Below are positions 50,338-59,187 of a DNA stretch of 64,000 bases, one piece after another. The stretch spans positions 992,001 through 1,056,000 of the forward strand of contig JAVJST010000005.1 in NCBI GenBank assembly GCA_040219295.1, given 5' to 3'. How positions within the stretch are numbered: position 1 is the stretch's first letter; every line of letters starts with the position of its first letter. The translations under genes and the position numbers were made by a program. Under the pieces are notes generated by a model that was not told where the DNA came from, ran no database searches, and saw nothing but the letters and a program-made list of their open reading frames with translations. Origin of the DNA: JAVJST01 sp040219295 (GTDB lineage Bacteria > Pseudomonadota > Alphaproteobacteria > Rhodospirillales > Casp-alpha2).

Positions 50338-51733
50338 GCCGCGATCCAACACCATCTTTTCAGGTTCGATTTTCTTGAAGTTCAGCAGAAGCGACAATTT
50401 CTCCGTATTCGTCAGCATCCTGACGGCCGTGTTCCTCGCGCTCAGTGTCGTCTCGATGATCAATGCGCTGGCGACCATCCGCCAGTTGCAGGCCGTCAAC
50501 TACGACAATAGCGGCCTGGCGACGGTGCAGTTGCGCATGCACTTCAACCTCATGATGGCTGAACTGAGGGCCATCGAAATGGCGCCGGACCGGATGTCCG
50601 CTGACGAGGCGCGGCTGCGCTACGACATCGTTTACGAACGGCTTCGCAGCCTTCCCCAACGACCACCTTATGACGAGATACTGACGTCGCGCGATTTGAA
50701 CGATCTCAGCCTGATGTTCGATCGCATCAAGGGCGAGGTCGATCTGTTCGATGCGGCGCCGGATGAAGGTGTCGAGGTCCTGGTCGGCGTATACAGCCGC
50801 CTGTGGGACCTGCAGGACATCATGAACCAGTTTTCGGGCCGGGTCGTGCAGCAGGCCAGCGACCACCGGGACGAGAAGCGCGAACGAATCGTCCAGTCGA
50901 CGCGTTTCCTGGTCGCGTCGACCATCGGCGTGGTGGTAACAGGGGCCCTGTTCGCCTTCCTGCTGTGGCGCAGTTACCGCGATCTGCGCCGGCGAAACCG
51001 GGATCTCGAGCTGGCGAAACGCGATCTCGAACAAGCCAGCCGCGCGAAGTCGCAGTTCCTGGCGCACATGAGCCACGAACTGCGGACGCCGCTCAACGCC
51101 ATATCCGGGTTCTCGGACATGATCCGGCGAAAGGCGGTCGGTGGGGATATTTCTGATCAGTACGTCGATTATGCCCAGCACATCTACACCTCGGGCGACC
51201 ACCTGTTGGCGATCATCAACGACGTTCTCGATCTCTCCAAGGTGGAGGCCGGGCATTTCGAAATCGATCCGCAGGTGCTCGCGTTGCGCGACGAGATCGT
51301 CGCATGCCTGTACGTGATCGATGCGCCGAAACAGAACAACTGCAGGGCGATCAACGTGACCGTTGCTGACGATTGCGAGTCCATCACAACCGACCGGCGG
51401 ATGCTGAAGCAGATCCTGATCAACCTCTTGAGCAACGCCGCCAAGTACAGCCCCGAGGGCTGCACGATATCGGTTGACGCGCGCCGGCTAGAAAATGGCG
51501 ACATCTGTGTTTCGGTTACTGACGACGGCATTGGTATCGCGCCCGAGGATATTCCGCGCGTCTTGGAACCGTTCGGCCAGAGCCGCACCAACGTCCAGGT
51601 CTCACATCAGGGAACGGGGCTGGGCTTGTCGATATCCAGGACGATGATGGAGCAACTCGGCGGTAGCCTGACGATCGAGAGCCAGCTCGGCCAAGGCACG
51701 ACGGTCCGGCTAAGGTTTCCGCCGGACCGCTAG
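50294..51733 (+). CDS. Membrane sensor histidine kinase
   Basis: The protein has about 479 residues from a GTG at 50294; a later start such as the TTG at 50375 is possible. The order is: membrane segment ('FVSILTAVFLALSVVSMINA'), helical periplasmic sensor domain, second membrane segment ('FLVASTIGVVVTGALFAFLL'), coiled coil, HisKA with 'FLAHMSHELRTPLNAISG', and HATPase with 'NLLSNAAKYSPEGCTI' and 'GTGLGLSISRTMMEQLGG'. It overlaps the periplasmic sulfite-oxidase-fold gene, so the two form a unit. The cognate response regulator is not in the window. Confidence 0.88.
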   Translation: MFAQSGSWLTSTFARPRSNTIFSGSIFLKFSRSDNFSVFVSILTAVFLALSVVSMINALATIRQLQAVNYDNSGLATVQLRMHFNLMMAELRAIEMAPDRMSADEARLRYDIVYERLRSLPQRPPYDEILTSRDLNDLSLMFDRIKGEVDLFDAAPDEGVEVLVGVYSRLWDLQDIMNQFSGRVVQQASDHRDEKRERIVQSTRFLVASTIGVVVTGALFAFLLWRSYRDLRRRNRDLELAKRDLEQASRAKSQFLAHMSHELRTPLNAISGFSDMIRRKAVGGDISDQYVDYAQHIYTSGDHLLAIINDVLDLSKVEAGHFEIDPQVLALRDEIVACLYVIDAPKQNNCRAINVTVADDCESITTDRRMLKQILINLLSNAAKYSPEGCTISVDARRLENGDICVSVTDDGIGIAPEDIPRVLEPFGQSRTNVQVSHQGTGLGLSISRTMMEQLGGSLTIESQLGQGTTVRLRFPPDR

Positions 51734-51738
51734 AATGA

Positions 51739-53064
51739 TCAGAAATCACGGCCCGCGCGACGCCTGTACCACCATAGGCTGGCCTTGACGCCGAGGCTCA
51801 TGAACGGTTCCGGATAGAGCCGACGCGGCGGTTCGTCCGCCAACAGTTCGGCGATCACCGGGTCGTTCGAGCCGAGCGCAAGATCGGCGGCGAGCCGGCC
51901 GTGGAGAGTGCCCGCGACCGTGCCAAGCCCGTTCTGGCAGCAGGCCGAGATGATTCCGCGCTCGATCTCGCCGAACACCGGAACCGAGTTCAACGACAGG
52001 CAGAGGTGCCCCGCCCAACGGTATGCCATCTCGACGTTACCGAGCATCGGGAAACGGGCGCGGAACGAGGCATCGTTGGCGCCTCCGGCGCGCGCGATGT
52101 CGTCCTCGCCCACGGACATCGCCGGATTGTAGGTCGCGGAGTTGCGCACCACGATACGGCCCTCCCTCAGGCGCCGCACGGTGGTGCCCATCGGGTCGGC
52201 CGGGATCAGTGCCCACTCGTCCCGGCCGCCAAGCGTGCGCTGTTCGGCCGATGTCAGCTCGCGCGTCATGCTGGCATAGAGAAAGACGTGCACCAGCCGC
52301 TTGGCGGCATAACCGAACGACTCGAGGTGCCCGTTGACCGTCAGGATCAGTTTCCCGGCGGTGACGCTGCCGCGTCGCGTGCGCACCACCGGCGCGTCGC
52401 CGGGCGTGATCTCGATCGCCGGCGAGTTCTCGTAGATATGGACCCTGTTGGCGAGGCCGTCGGTGATACCCCTCACCAGGGCGGCCGGCTGGATGATCAC
52501 GGCCCCCGGTGCGTGCATGCCGCCGGCGTAGTAGTCCGAGCCCGTGATGTGCTTCATGTCGGCGGCGCTCAGGTGGGTATAGGGCTCGTCCAGCGCGTCG
52601 AGGTGGTTCTCGAACTCGCCGAGCGCCCGGAGGCCGTTGCCGTCGGTCGCGCCGTGCAGCTTGCCGCAGGGATTGAAGTGCTCGTGCAGCCCGTAGGCAT
52701 CGACTGCCTCTTTCATGGCCGCGATCCCGGCCCGGTTGCGCGCGATCTTGCGGCGATCCTCGTCGGCACCGCTCGTGTAGTTGTCCGAGTTGAGCTCGTG
52801 CGGCAGGTCGATCATGAAGCCCGAGTTGCGCCCCGCCGCGCCCCAGCCGACACGCTGCGCATCGAGCAGCACGATGCGCTCGCCCGGGCACCGGTTGGCG
52901 AGGCGGTGCGCCGCGGCAAGGCCAGCGAAGCCGGCGCCGACGATCACCCAGTCGGCGGTGATGTCGTCTGCCAGTTCGCGCGCCGGACCGGGTTCCGGCA
53001 GGATCGAGTACCAGCCGGAGACCGAGCGGTCGGAAGGCGTGCGGACGGCGGTCCGGGTGCTCAA
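51739..53064 (-). CDS. FAD-dependent amine/amino-acid oxidoreductase (DAO family, PuuB-like)
   Basis: The protein has 441 residues. The TTG at 53064, 14 bases after the upstream stop, is the only plausible early start. The FAD site is 'ADWVIVGAGFAGLAAAHRLA', followed by 'GWGAAGRNSGFMIDLPHELN' and a C-terminal 'MAYRWAGHLCLSLNSVPVFG'. This layout matches DAO-family oxidases such as gamma-glutamylputrescine oxidase. It likely oxidises an amine or secondary amino acid to an aldehyde or imine. It lies in one operon with an aldehyde dehydrogenase and a DHDPS-like lyase. Confidence 0.85.
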   Translation of the reverse strand: MSTRTAVRTPSDRSVSGWYSILPEPGPARELADDITADWVIVGAGFAGLAAAHRLANRCPGERIVLLDAQRVGWGAAGRNSGFMIDLPHELNSDNYTSGADEDRRKIARNRAGIAAMKEAVDAYGLHEHFNPCGKLHGATDGNGLRALGEFENHLDALDEPYTHLSAADMKHITGSDYYAGGMHAPGAVIIQPAALVRGITDGLANRVHIYENSPAIEITPGDAPVVRTRRGSVTAGKLILTVNGHLESFGYAAKRLVHVFLYASMTRELTSAEQRTLGGRDEWALIPADPMGTTVRRLREGRIVVRNSATYNPAMSVGEDDIARAGGANDASFRARFPMLGNVEMAYRWAGHLCLSLNSVPVFGEIERGIISACCQNGLGTVAGTLHGRLAADLALGSNDPVIAELLADEPPRRLYPEPFMSLGVKASLWWYRRRAGRDF

Positions 53065-53078
53065 CGCGGCGTCCGGGT

Positions 53079-54602
53079 TCAGCCGATCGCGTCGTCGACG
53101 TCGCTGTCGGAGACGTCGAGCCAGATGGTCTTGAGTTCGGTGTACTGGTCGTGGGCGTGGATGCCGTTGTCGCGGCCGCCGAAGCCCGATTGCTTGTAGC
53201 CGCCGAACGGCGTCGTGATGTCGCCCTCGCCGAAGCAGTTGACCGTCACCGTGCCGGCGCGGATGGCGCGCGCGGCGCGGTGCGCACGCTTGAGGTTGGC
53301 GGTGAACACCGAGGCGGCGAGGCCATAGTCGGTATCGTTGGCTGCGGCGATGGCCTCGTCGAAGCCGCTCACCGTGATGATCGACAGGACCGGACCGAAG
53401 ATCTCATCACGGGCGATCGACATGGCCGGTGTCACGCCGTCGAAGATGGTCGGCTCGATGAAGTAGCCGGTATCGCCGATGGCGCTGCCGCCGGTGACCA
53501 GCCGAGCGCCCTCGGCCTTGCCGGCCTCGATGAATCCCATGATGCGGTCGAACTGCGCTTTCGAGACGATGGCGCCGAGCTTGTTGGCGGGATCGAGCGG
53601 GTCGCCGGTGCGCCAGTCGCGGATGCGGTGCAGGATGCGGTCGACCAGCGCGTCCTTGACCTTGGCATCGACGATCAACCGCGAGTTCGACGAGCAGTTC
53701 TCGCCCATGTTCCAGAACACGGCCTGGACCGCGTGCTGCGCGACCAGGTCGAGGTTCTCGGCGTCGTCGAGCACGACGCACGGGTTCTTGCCGCCGCATT
53801 CAAGGACGATGCGCTTGAGGTTCGACTGCGCCGCGTACTCGAGGAAGCGCCGGCCGATCTCCGTCGAGCCGGTGAACGACACCATGTCGATGTCCGGGTG
53901 CAGGCCGATGGCCTTGCCGGTGACCACGCCCTCGCCGGTGACGATATTAAGCACGCCGCGCGGCAGGCCGGCCTCGTGCGCCAGTTCGGCGATGCGCAGC
54001 GCCGTCATCGAGGTTTCCTCAGCCGGCTTGGCGACGACCGAGTTGCCGCTGGCCAACGCCGGACCGATCTTCCACGTCAGCATCAGCATCGGGAAATTCC
54101 ACGGCAGCACGCAGCCGACCACGCCGATCGGCTCGCGCACGATCATGGCGACCGCATCGTCGCCCGCAGGCGCGACCTGATCGTAGATCTTGTCGGCGGT
54201 CTCGGCATGCCACTCGAGGCAATGCAGGGTTTCCGGGATGTCGACGGTCTCGATCTCCTGGATCGGCTTACCGCTCTCGAGGCTTTCGAGCACCGCAAGC
54301 TCGTGGGCATTGCGGCGGATCAGCTTGCAGAGCCGGATCAGCGTCTTCTTGCGCTCGGCCGGATGCAGCTTCGACCAGCGGCCGTCCTCGAAGGCCTCGC
54401 GCGCCTTGGTCACGGCGAGATCGACGTCCTCGACGCCGCACGAGGCGATCTGGGCCAGCACCGCCCCGTTCGCAGGATTGATGGTGTCGAAGGTCGCGCC
54501 CGACGAGACGGCGCATGCCTTGCCGTCGATGAATGCGCCGGTCGGCAGTGTCAGCGTCCCGGCGATGGCTTCGTATTCCTCACGCGTTAAGAGCGACGAC
54601 AT
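53079..54602 (-). CDS. NAD(P)-dependent aldehyde dehydrogenase (PuuC-like)
   Basis: The protein has 507 residues. The catalytic cysteine is C303 in 'MGENCSSNSR', the general base E268 in 'VLECGGKNP', and N169 is in 'LPWNFPML'. The C-terminal 'TTPFGGYKQSGFGGRDNGIH' and 'YTELKTIW' closely resemble gamma-glutamyl-aminobutyraldehyde dehydrogenase PuuC. It would oxidise the aldehyde made by the adjacent FAD oxidase. It overlaps the DHDPS-like gene by 23 bases. Confidence 0.92.
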   Translation of the reverse strand: MSSLLTREEYEAIAGTLTLPTGAFIDGKACAVSSGATFDTINPANGAVLAQIASCGVEDVDLAVTKAREAFEDGRWSKLHPAERKKTLIRLCKLIRRNAHELAVLESLESGKPIQEIETVDIPETLHCLEWHAETADKIYDQVAPAGDDAVAMIVREPIGVVGCVLPWNFPMLMLTWKIGPALASGNSVVAKPAEETSMTALRIAELAHEAGLPRGVLNIVTGEGVVTGKAIGLHPDIDMVSFTGSTEIGRRFLEYAAQSNLKRIVLECGGKNPCVVLDDAENLDLVAQHAVQAVFWNMGENCSSNSRLIVDAKVKDALVDRILHRIRDWRTGDPLDPANKLGAIVSKAQFDRIMGFIEAGKAEGARLVTGGSAIGDTGYFIEPTIFDGVTPAMSIARDEIFGPVLSIITVSGFDEAIAAANDTDYGLAASVFTANLKRAHRAARAIRAGTVTVNCFGEGDITTPFGGYKQSGFGGRDNGIHAHDQYTELKTIWLDVSDSDVDDAIG

Positions 54603-55524
54603 TCACGTGTTCCTTCTCGGTTTCGCCGGCCTCGATGCGGGCGACGGTGGTCTTCAGGGTGCGGACGACCTGTTCGATCTCGCGTTTCTGGTCCTTGGTC
54701 AGACCGCGCAGCGGTTTGCGCACGGGTCCGGCGGGCAGACCCGCGAGCTCGCAGGCGAATTTGATCGACTGCACGAACTTGCCGCCCTGTTCGAGGACGC
54801 GCATGAACGGCAGCAGCGCCGACATGATGCGGCGGCCCTTGTCGAAGTCCTTCTCGATGACGCAGGCGCGGTAGAGGGCGATGTGCTCGGCGGCGAGGCA
54901 GTTGCCGCCGCCGCAGACCCAGCCCTTGGCGCCCCACGCGAAGAACTCCAGCGCCTGGTCGTCCATGCCGCACATCAGATCGATGTGCGGGTAGTCGCGG
55001 GCCAGCATGTGCAGCTGGTTGATGTCGCCGCTGCTCTCCTTGATCGCGCGGAAGTTCTTGCTTCTGCCCACCCGGTCGAAGAACTCGGCCTCCATCATGG
55101 TGCCGGTACGGCCCGGGTAATTGTAGAGCAGGATCGGGAGGTTCGCGGCGCGGTCGATCTCGAGCGCGTGATTGGCGAGCTCGAGCTGCGTCGGACAGGC
55201 GTAATAGGGGGCGTTGACCAGGATCGCGTCGGCGCCGAGGTCGCGCGCGGCGACGCCGTAGTCGATGCAGTCCTCGGTGCGGATCGCGCCGACTCCGACG
55301 ATGATCGGCAGCCGTCCGGCGACGTGGCCGACCGCGAGCCTGACCAGTTCGAGGCGTTCGTCGCGGGACTGCGCGTAGTATTCGCCCGTGGTGCCGCCGA
55401 CGATGATGCCGTCGACCCCGGCGGCAATCAGGTGTTCGAGCATCGCCAGGTAGCCGTCGCGGTCGATCGAGCCGTCATCCAGGTGCGGCGTGATCACCGG
55501 CGGAAAGATGCCGTTAAACTGCAT
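54580..55524 (-). CDS. Dihydrodipicolinate-synthase-family lyase or deaminase
   Basis: The protein has 314 residues and a TIM-barrel of the DapA superfamily. It has 'GGTTGEYYAQSRDERLELVR', Y136 in 'LLYNYPGRTG' and the Schiff-base lysine K162 in 'FRAIKESSGD'. It is too unlike true DapA to infer lysine synthesis, and the catabolic neighbours argue against that role. In hydroxyproline breakdown a family member deaminates pyrroline-4-hydroxy-2-carboxylate beside an FAD oxidase and an aldehyde dehydrogenase, which is a fair model here. It overlaps both neighbouring genes. Confidence 0.88.
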   Translation of the reverse strand: MQFNGIFPPVITPHLDDGSIDRDGYLAMLEHLIAAGVDGIIVGGTTGEYYAQSRDERLELVRLAVGHVAGRLPIIVGVGAIRTEDCIDYGVAARDLGADAILVNAPYYACPTQLELANHALEIDRAANLPILLYNYPGRTGTMMEAEFFDRVGRSKNFRAIKESSGDINQLHMLARDYPHIDLMCGMDDQALEFFAWGAKGWVCGGGNCLAAEHIALYRACVIEKDFDKGRRIMSALLPFMRVLEQGGKFVQSIKFACELAGLPAGPVRKPLRGLTKDQKREIEQVVRTLKTTVARIEAGETEKEHVNVVALNA

Positions 55525-56221
55525 GGGACAGGTCCTCCAGTTCGAAGGGAAGCGGATCGGGGGTGACGAACTGCTCGATCCGGTGGCGGGAAAGGTTCCA
55601 GTGTTCGACGGTCAGCGCGACCGCCGCCGCGGCGTCGTGCGCCGCAAACGCCGTGATCATCGCGTCGTGCTGGTCGACGGCGGTCCTGATGCTGTCGGTT
55701 TCGGCGGCGTCGGCGGGCTTGTAAAAGCGCTGGCTGAGGCGGGTGTGATCGATCAGCAGGCGGCCGAGGCTCGGCAGCAGATAGGGCGATTGCGCCATCT
55801 CGCCGACGAAGGCGTGAAACGCATGATTGTGAATGGCGGCAGCCGGCGAGTCGCCGCGTTCGACCGCGTCCCGGATCCTCGCCTGGATGGCGCGAAGCTC
55901 ATCGAGTTGCGCCGGCGTCGCGTTTTCCGCGGCGAGCCGTGCGGCGGCCGAATAGATCATCGGCGCGGCCTGGAAGAAGTGACGCATGGTGGCGAGGTCC
56001 ATGGGCGCGACCTTGGCACCGCGGTTGGCCTCGATCTCGAGGTAGCCCTCGCCGGCGAGGCGCTGGATGACCTCGCGCATCGGCGTGCGCGAAATGCCGA
56101 ACGCGTTGGCCAGCGCAACCTCGTCGAGAAGCTGGGATGGCTTCAGCTCCATCGCGAGAATGCGGCGCCGCAGCGTCTCCGCGACCTCGGTCTTGCTCAT
56201 GGGTTTCGGTGCCGTGCTCAT
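55514..56221 (-). CDS. GntR family regulator with FCD domain
   Basis: The protein has 235 residues from the ATG at 56221; a TTG seven codons earlier lies within the operator. The winged helix is 'LRRRILAMELKPSQLLDEVA' and 'FGISRTPMREVIQRLAGEGY'. The FCD effector domain follows with conserved histidines ('IHNHAFHAFVGEM', 'VDQHDAMITAFAAHD') that usually bind a metal and an organic acid. It is the first gene of the oxidase operon and is probably its own repressor through the palindrome upstream. Confidence 0.92.
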   Translation of the reverse strand: MSTAPKPMSKTEVAETLRRRILAMELKPSQLLDEVALANAFGISRTPMREVIQRLAGEGYLEIEANRGAKVAPMDLATMRHFFQAAPMIYSAAARLAAENATPAQLDELRAIQARIRDAVERGDSPAAAIHNHAFHAFVGEMAQSPYLLPSLGRLLIDHTRLSQRFYKPADAAETDSIRTAVDQHDAMITAFAAHDAAAAVALTVEHWNLSRHRIEQFVTPDPLPFELEDLSHAV

Positions 56222-56235
56222 GATGCCGGCACCAT

Positions 56236-56250
56236 AATACAATTTGTATA
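56236..56250. promoter_or_regulatory. Probable GntR operator
   Basis: ATACAA (56237-56242), T, TTGTAT (56244-56249) is a perfect palindrome, extended by A/T on each side. It lies 15 bases before the GntR start and resembles operators of FCD-type GntR regulators (TTGTATACAA-like). Confidence 0.7.
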
Positions 56251-56279
56251 ACGATCAAGATGAATCTAAGCCGGTGGCG

Positions 56280-56846
56280 TCAGTACCCGGTTGCGATGGA
56301 GCCGAGAACCTCGACGCGGCCGCCGTCCATCTGGACGACGACAATCTCGCCGGAGGACGTACCGCGGCCCGTCAGCGCACTGATGTTGACCTGATGCGTG
56401 ACCAGCACGAGCGGCCGGTCGAACGGCTGCGACGCTAGCCATTCGCGCAGGTCCGCGGTCTGCGGTTCGGCGTTCGAGCGGTTGGCGAAGAATGAGTTGA
56501 GCGCCGGCAGTTCCTCGACATCGCCGAGGCCGAGCAACTCGGCGGTCTCGCGGCATCGGCACCACTCGCTCGAGACGACATAGGCGGCGTCAATGCCGTT
56601 GGCGCGAAAGCGTTCGCCGATCGCCCGGGCCTGGTCGCGGCCCTGATCGTTGAGGTTGCGCTGCGTCGAACAGTCGCCGAGCGCGAAATTGTCCGGATCG
56701 CCGAACCCGGGGGCGTAGGCATGACGCATGATGGCGAACGCCTCGCCGGCACGAACCGCCTGCCACAGGCCGGCTTCACTGGCCCGCGCCGGACCGGAAA
56801 GTGTTAAGATGATTGCAGCGAGAACGGAGAATGCGAGCACGCGCAT
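56280..56846 (-). CDS. Exported histidine phosphatase superfamily protein
   Basis: The protein has 188 residues from the ATG at 56846, which opens a signal peptide (MRVLAFSVLAAIILTLSGPA). It has the RHG-type motif 'AFAIMRHAYAPG', 'SSEWCRCRETAELLG' and the second histidine in 'LVLVTHQVNISALTG'. Members remove phosphate from small molecules or proteins. It would act in the periplasm. It lies upstream of the GntR operator, transcribed in the same direction, and diverges from the semialdehyde dehydrogenase. Confidence 0.88.
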   Translation of the reverse strand: MRVLAFSVLAAIILTLSGPARASEAGLWQAVRAGEAFAIMRHAYAPGFGDPDNFALGDCSTQRNLNDQGRDQARAIGERFRANGIDAAYVVSSEWCRCRETAELLGLGDVEELPALNSFFANRSNAEPQTADLREWLASQPFDRPLVLVTHQVNISALTGRGTSSGEIVVVQMDGGRVEVLGSIATGY

Positions 56847-56963
56847 GGACCGGTGGACTCCTCGATATCGGTATCTGGGGCTGGCTGGTACCATGATTTC
56901 GATCTAGGTTGGCCGTCTCACGATTCAAGACATCTACTCCCTTGGGATTACAGGACGAATGGC

Positions 56964-58481
56964 ATGACACAGGATCTCCATCACTTCATTTCGGGCCGGC
57001 ACGTCGCGGGCAAGAGCGGCCGTTTCGGCGACGTCTTCAACCCGGCGACCGGCGAAAAGGAGAGCCGCGTGCCGCTGGCCGGTGCCGATGAGGTCCGCCG
57101 CGCGGTCGAAAGCGCACGCGACGCCCTCGAAAGCTGGTCGCACACGCCGCCGGCCAAGCGCGCCCAGGTGATGTTCAATTTCCGTGACCTGCTGAACCAT
57201 CACATGGACGAGCTCGCCGAGCTGATCTCGCGCGAACACGGCAAGACGATCCCGGACGCGAAGGGCGAAATCGGCCGCGGCCTCGAGGTCGTCGAGTTCG
57301 CCTGCGGCATTCCGCATCTGCTCAAGGGCGAGTTCACCGAGAGCGCCGCCAACGGCGTCGACGTCCATTCGGTGCGCCAGCCGGTCGGCGTCTGCGCCGG
57401 TATCACGCCGTTCAATTTCCCCGCCATGGTGCCGATGTGGATGTTCCCGATGGCCATCGCCTGCGGCAACACGTTCGTGCTGAAGCCCTCGGAACGCGAT
57501 CCGTCGACGCCGCTCCGGGTCGCCGAACTGCTGATCGAGGCGGGACTGCCGGCCGGCGTGCTGAACGTGGTCAACGGCGACAAGGAGGCGGTCGACGCGC
57601 TGCTGCACGACCCGGACGTGGCCGCCGTCAGCTTCGTCGGCTCGACACCGATCGGCAAGTACATCTACGGCACCGGCTGCGCCAACGGCAAAAGGGTTCA
57701 GGCCCTGTGCGGCGCCAAGAACCACATGATCATCCTGCCCGACGCCGACATGAACCAGGCGGTCGACGCCGCCATGGGCGCGGCCTACGGGTCCGCCGGC
57801 GAACGCTGCATGGCGATCTCGGTCGCCGTGCCGGTCGGCGAGGACACTGCCAACCGCTTCGTCGAGGCGCTCAGCCCCCGCGTGCGCGATCTCAAGGTCG
57901 GCCCCTACAGCGACCCGGCGACGGAAATGGGCCCGGTCATCACCAAGCAGTCGCAGGAGCGCATCTTCGGCCTGATCGACAAGGGCGTCGAGCAGGGCGC
58001 CGAGCTCGTCGTCGACGGCCGCGACGTCAAGCTGCAGGGGTACGAGAACGGCTTCTACGTCGGCGGCTGCCTGTTCGACAAGGTCACGCCGGACATGGAC
58101 ATCTACAAGCAGGAGATCTTCGGCCCGGTGCTCAGCGTGGTGCGCGCCAAGGACTATTCGGAAGCCACCGACCTGATCAACAACTGTCCGTTCGCCAACG
58201 GTACGGCGATCTTTACCCGCGACGGCGACGCCGCGCGTGATTTCGCCAAGAACATTCCGGTCGGCATGGTCGGCGTCAACGTGCCGATCCCGGTACCGGT
58301 GGCATATCACAGCTTCGGCGGCTGGAAGGACTCGCTGTTCGGCGACCACTCGATCCACGGCATGGAAGGTGTCAGGTTCTATACCCGGCTCAAGACCATC
58401 ACGTCGCGCTGGCCGTCGGGCATCAAGGACGGCGCCGAGTTCCACTTCGTCAAGGGTTCGGACCACGGCGCGAAGGAGTAG
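56964..58481 (+). CDS. mmsA: CoA-acylating methylmalonate-semialdehyde dehydrogenase
   Basis: The protein has 505 residues from the ATG at 56964; AGGA lies 10 bases upstream. The catalytic cysteine is C282 in 'SAGERCMAISVAV'. The usual 'ELGGK' base is replaced by 'LCGAKNHMII', the mark of this CoA-dependent family. It turns methylmalonate or malonate semialdehyde plus CoA and NAD into propionyl- or acetyl-CoA, in valine, beta-alanine, inositol or DMSP-derived pathways. An Lrp regulator follows and probably controls it. Confidence 0.95.
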   Translation: MTQDLHHFISGRHVAGKSGRFGDVFNPATGEKESRVPLAGADEVRRAVESARDALESWSHTPPAKRAQVMFNFRDLLNHHMDELAELISREHGKTIPDAKGEIGRGLEVVEFACGIPHLLKGEFTESAANGVDVHSVRQPVGVCAGITPFNFPAMVPMWMFPMAIACGNTFVLKPSERDPSTPLRVAELLIEAGLPAGVLNVVNGDKEAVDALLHDPDVAAVSFVGSTPIGKYIYGTGCANGKRVQALCGAKNHMIILPDADMNQAVDAAMGAAYGSAGERCMAISVAVPVGEDTANRFVEALSPRVRDLKVGPYSDPATEMGPVITKQSQERIFGLIDKGVEQGAELVVDGRDVKLQGYENGFYVGGCLFDKVTPDMDIYKQEIFGPVLSVVRAKDYSEATDLINNCPFANGTAIFTRDGDAARDFAKNIPVGMVGVNVPIPVPVAYHSFGGWKDSLFGDHSIHGMEGVRFYTRLKTITSRWPSGIKDGAEFHFVKGSDHGAKE

Positions 58482-58529
58482 CTTGTCGGATCAGTCGTCC
58501 GGCGTCATCCCCGGGGAGAGCGGCCGCGC

Positions 58530-59012
58530 ATGAAGAAAGCCAGGCTGGACGCGACCGACGTACGTATCCTGGGCGCCCTGCAGAAGCACGGGCCGCTCAG
58601 CAAGTCGAAGCTCGCGGAACTGGTCAACCTGTCGCCGACGCCGTGTTGGGCGCGGCTCGACAAGCTGAAGAAGGCGGGCCTGATCCGCGGCTACCGTGCC
58701 GAGATCGCACTCGATGCCATCGCCGACGTCAGCAAGGTCATCGTGACCGTCTCGCTCAAGAACCACCGCAAGTCCGACTTCGAGCGCTTTGAGCAGCGGG
58801 TCGCCGGATTGCGTGAAGTGACGGAATGCGTCGCCACGGGCGGCGGCATGGACTACGTCATGACCGTCGTCGCCCCCAATCTGCGGGCTTTCCAGTCGCT
58901 GATGGACTCCTTGCTGTCCGAGGAGCTGGGCATCGACCGCTACATGACCTACATCGCCACCAGGGTCATCAAGTCCGCGCCCCCGGATCTGGAGCGGCTG
59001 ATACAGACCTGA
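58530..59012 (+). CDS. Lrp/AsnC family transcriptional regulator
   Basis: The protein has 160 residues. The helix-turn-helix is 'RILGALQKHGPLSKSKLAEL' with 'VNLSPTPCWARLDKLKKAGL'. The C-terminal RAM domain has 'REVTECVATGGGMDYVMTVV' and 'LGIDRYMTYIATRVIKS'. It probably senses an amino acid or related metabolite. It lies 48 bases after mmsA on the same strand and before the DmdA-like gene. Confidence 0.94.
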   Translation: MKKARLDATDVRILGALQKHGPLSKSKLAELVNLSPTPCWARLDKLKKAGLIRGYRAEIALDAIADVSKVIVTVSLKNHRKSDFERFEQRVAGLREVTECVATGGGMDYVMTVVAPNLRAFQSLMDSLLSEELGIDRYMTYIATRVIKSAPPDLERLIQT

Positions 59013-59083
59013 GCCCGCGTGCGGGCGGTCCCGTCACGATGGAACCGGCATCGGCCGGTTTGAAAAACAGTCCGTTCGGACTG
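59013..59083 (+). promoter_or_regulatory. Three consecutive hairpins in the Lrp to DmdA-like intergenic region
   Basis: Perfect short stems follow each other: GCCCGC/GCGGGC (59013-59026), AACCGGC/GCCGGTT (59043-59060), and CAGTCC/GGACTG (59068-59083). The first begins right after the Lrp stop. No long T run follows any of them. They may end the Lrp transcript or form a structured leader for the DmdA-like gene; no known riboswitch was recognised. Confidence 0.45.
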
Positions 59084-59187
59084 CCGAATGCCGATCTTTG
59101 GTCCGTCTGAATCTCATGTCGGTGTTATCCATCGCGCCCACAGAAAAGGCGCGAGCCCGGTGGTCGGGCCGTCGCGGGACAAGGATG

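Noticed and set aside
51901..53199. A 432-residue open frame on the plus strand
   Set aside because: It is antisense to the FAD oxidase and is Arg/His/Asp-rich without structure. The oxidase has a clear FAD motif.
53151..54590. A 479-residue open frame on the plus strand
   Set aside because: It lies exactly antisense to the aldehyde dehydrogenase, whose catalytic residues are intact. It is Arg/Asp/Gly-rich with no motifs, as expected for a shadow frame in GC-rich DNA.
54580..55524. DapA for lysine synthesis
   Set aside because: The family fold is right, but the gene is embedded in a catabolic operon with an oxidase, an aldehyde dehydrogenase and a GntR regulator, so the biosynthetic role is unlikely.
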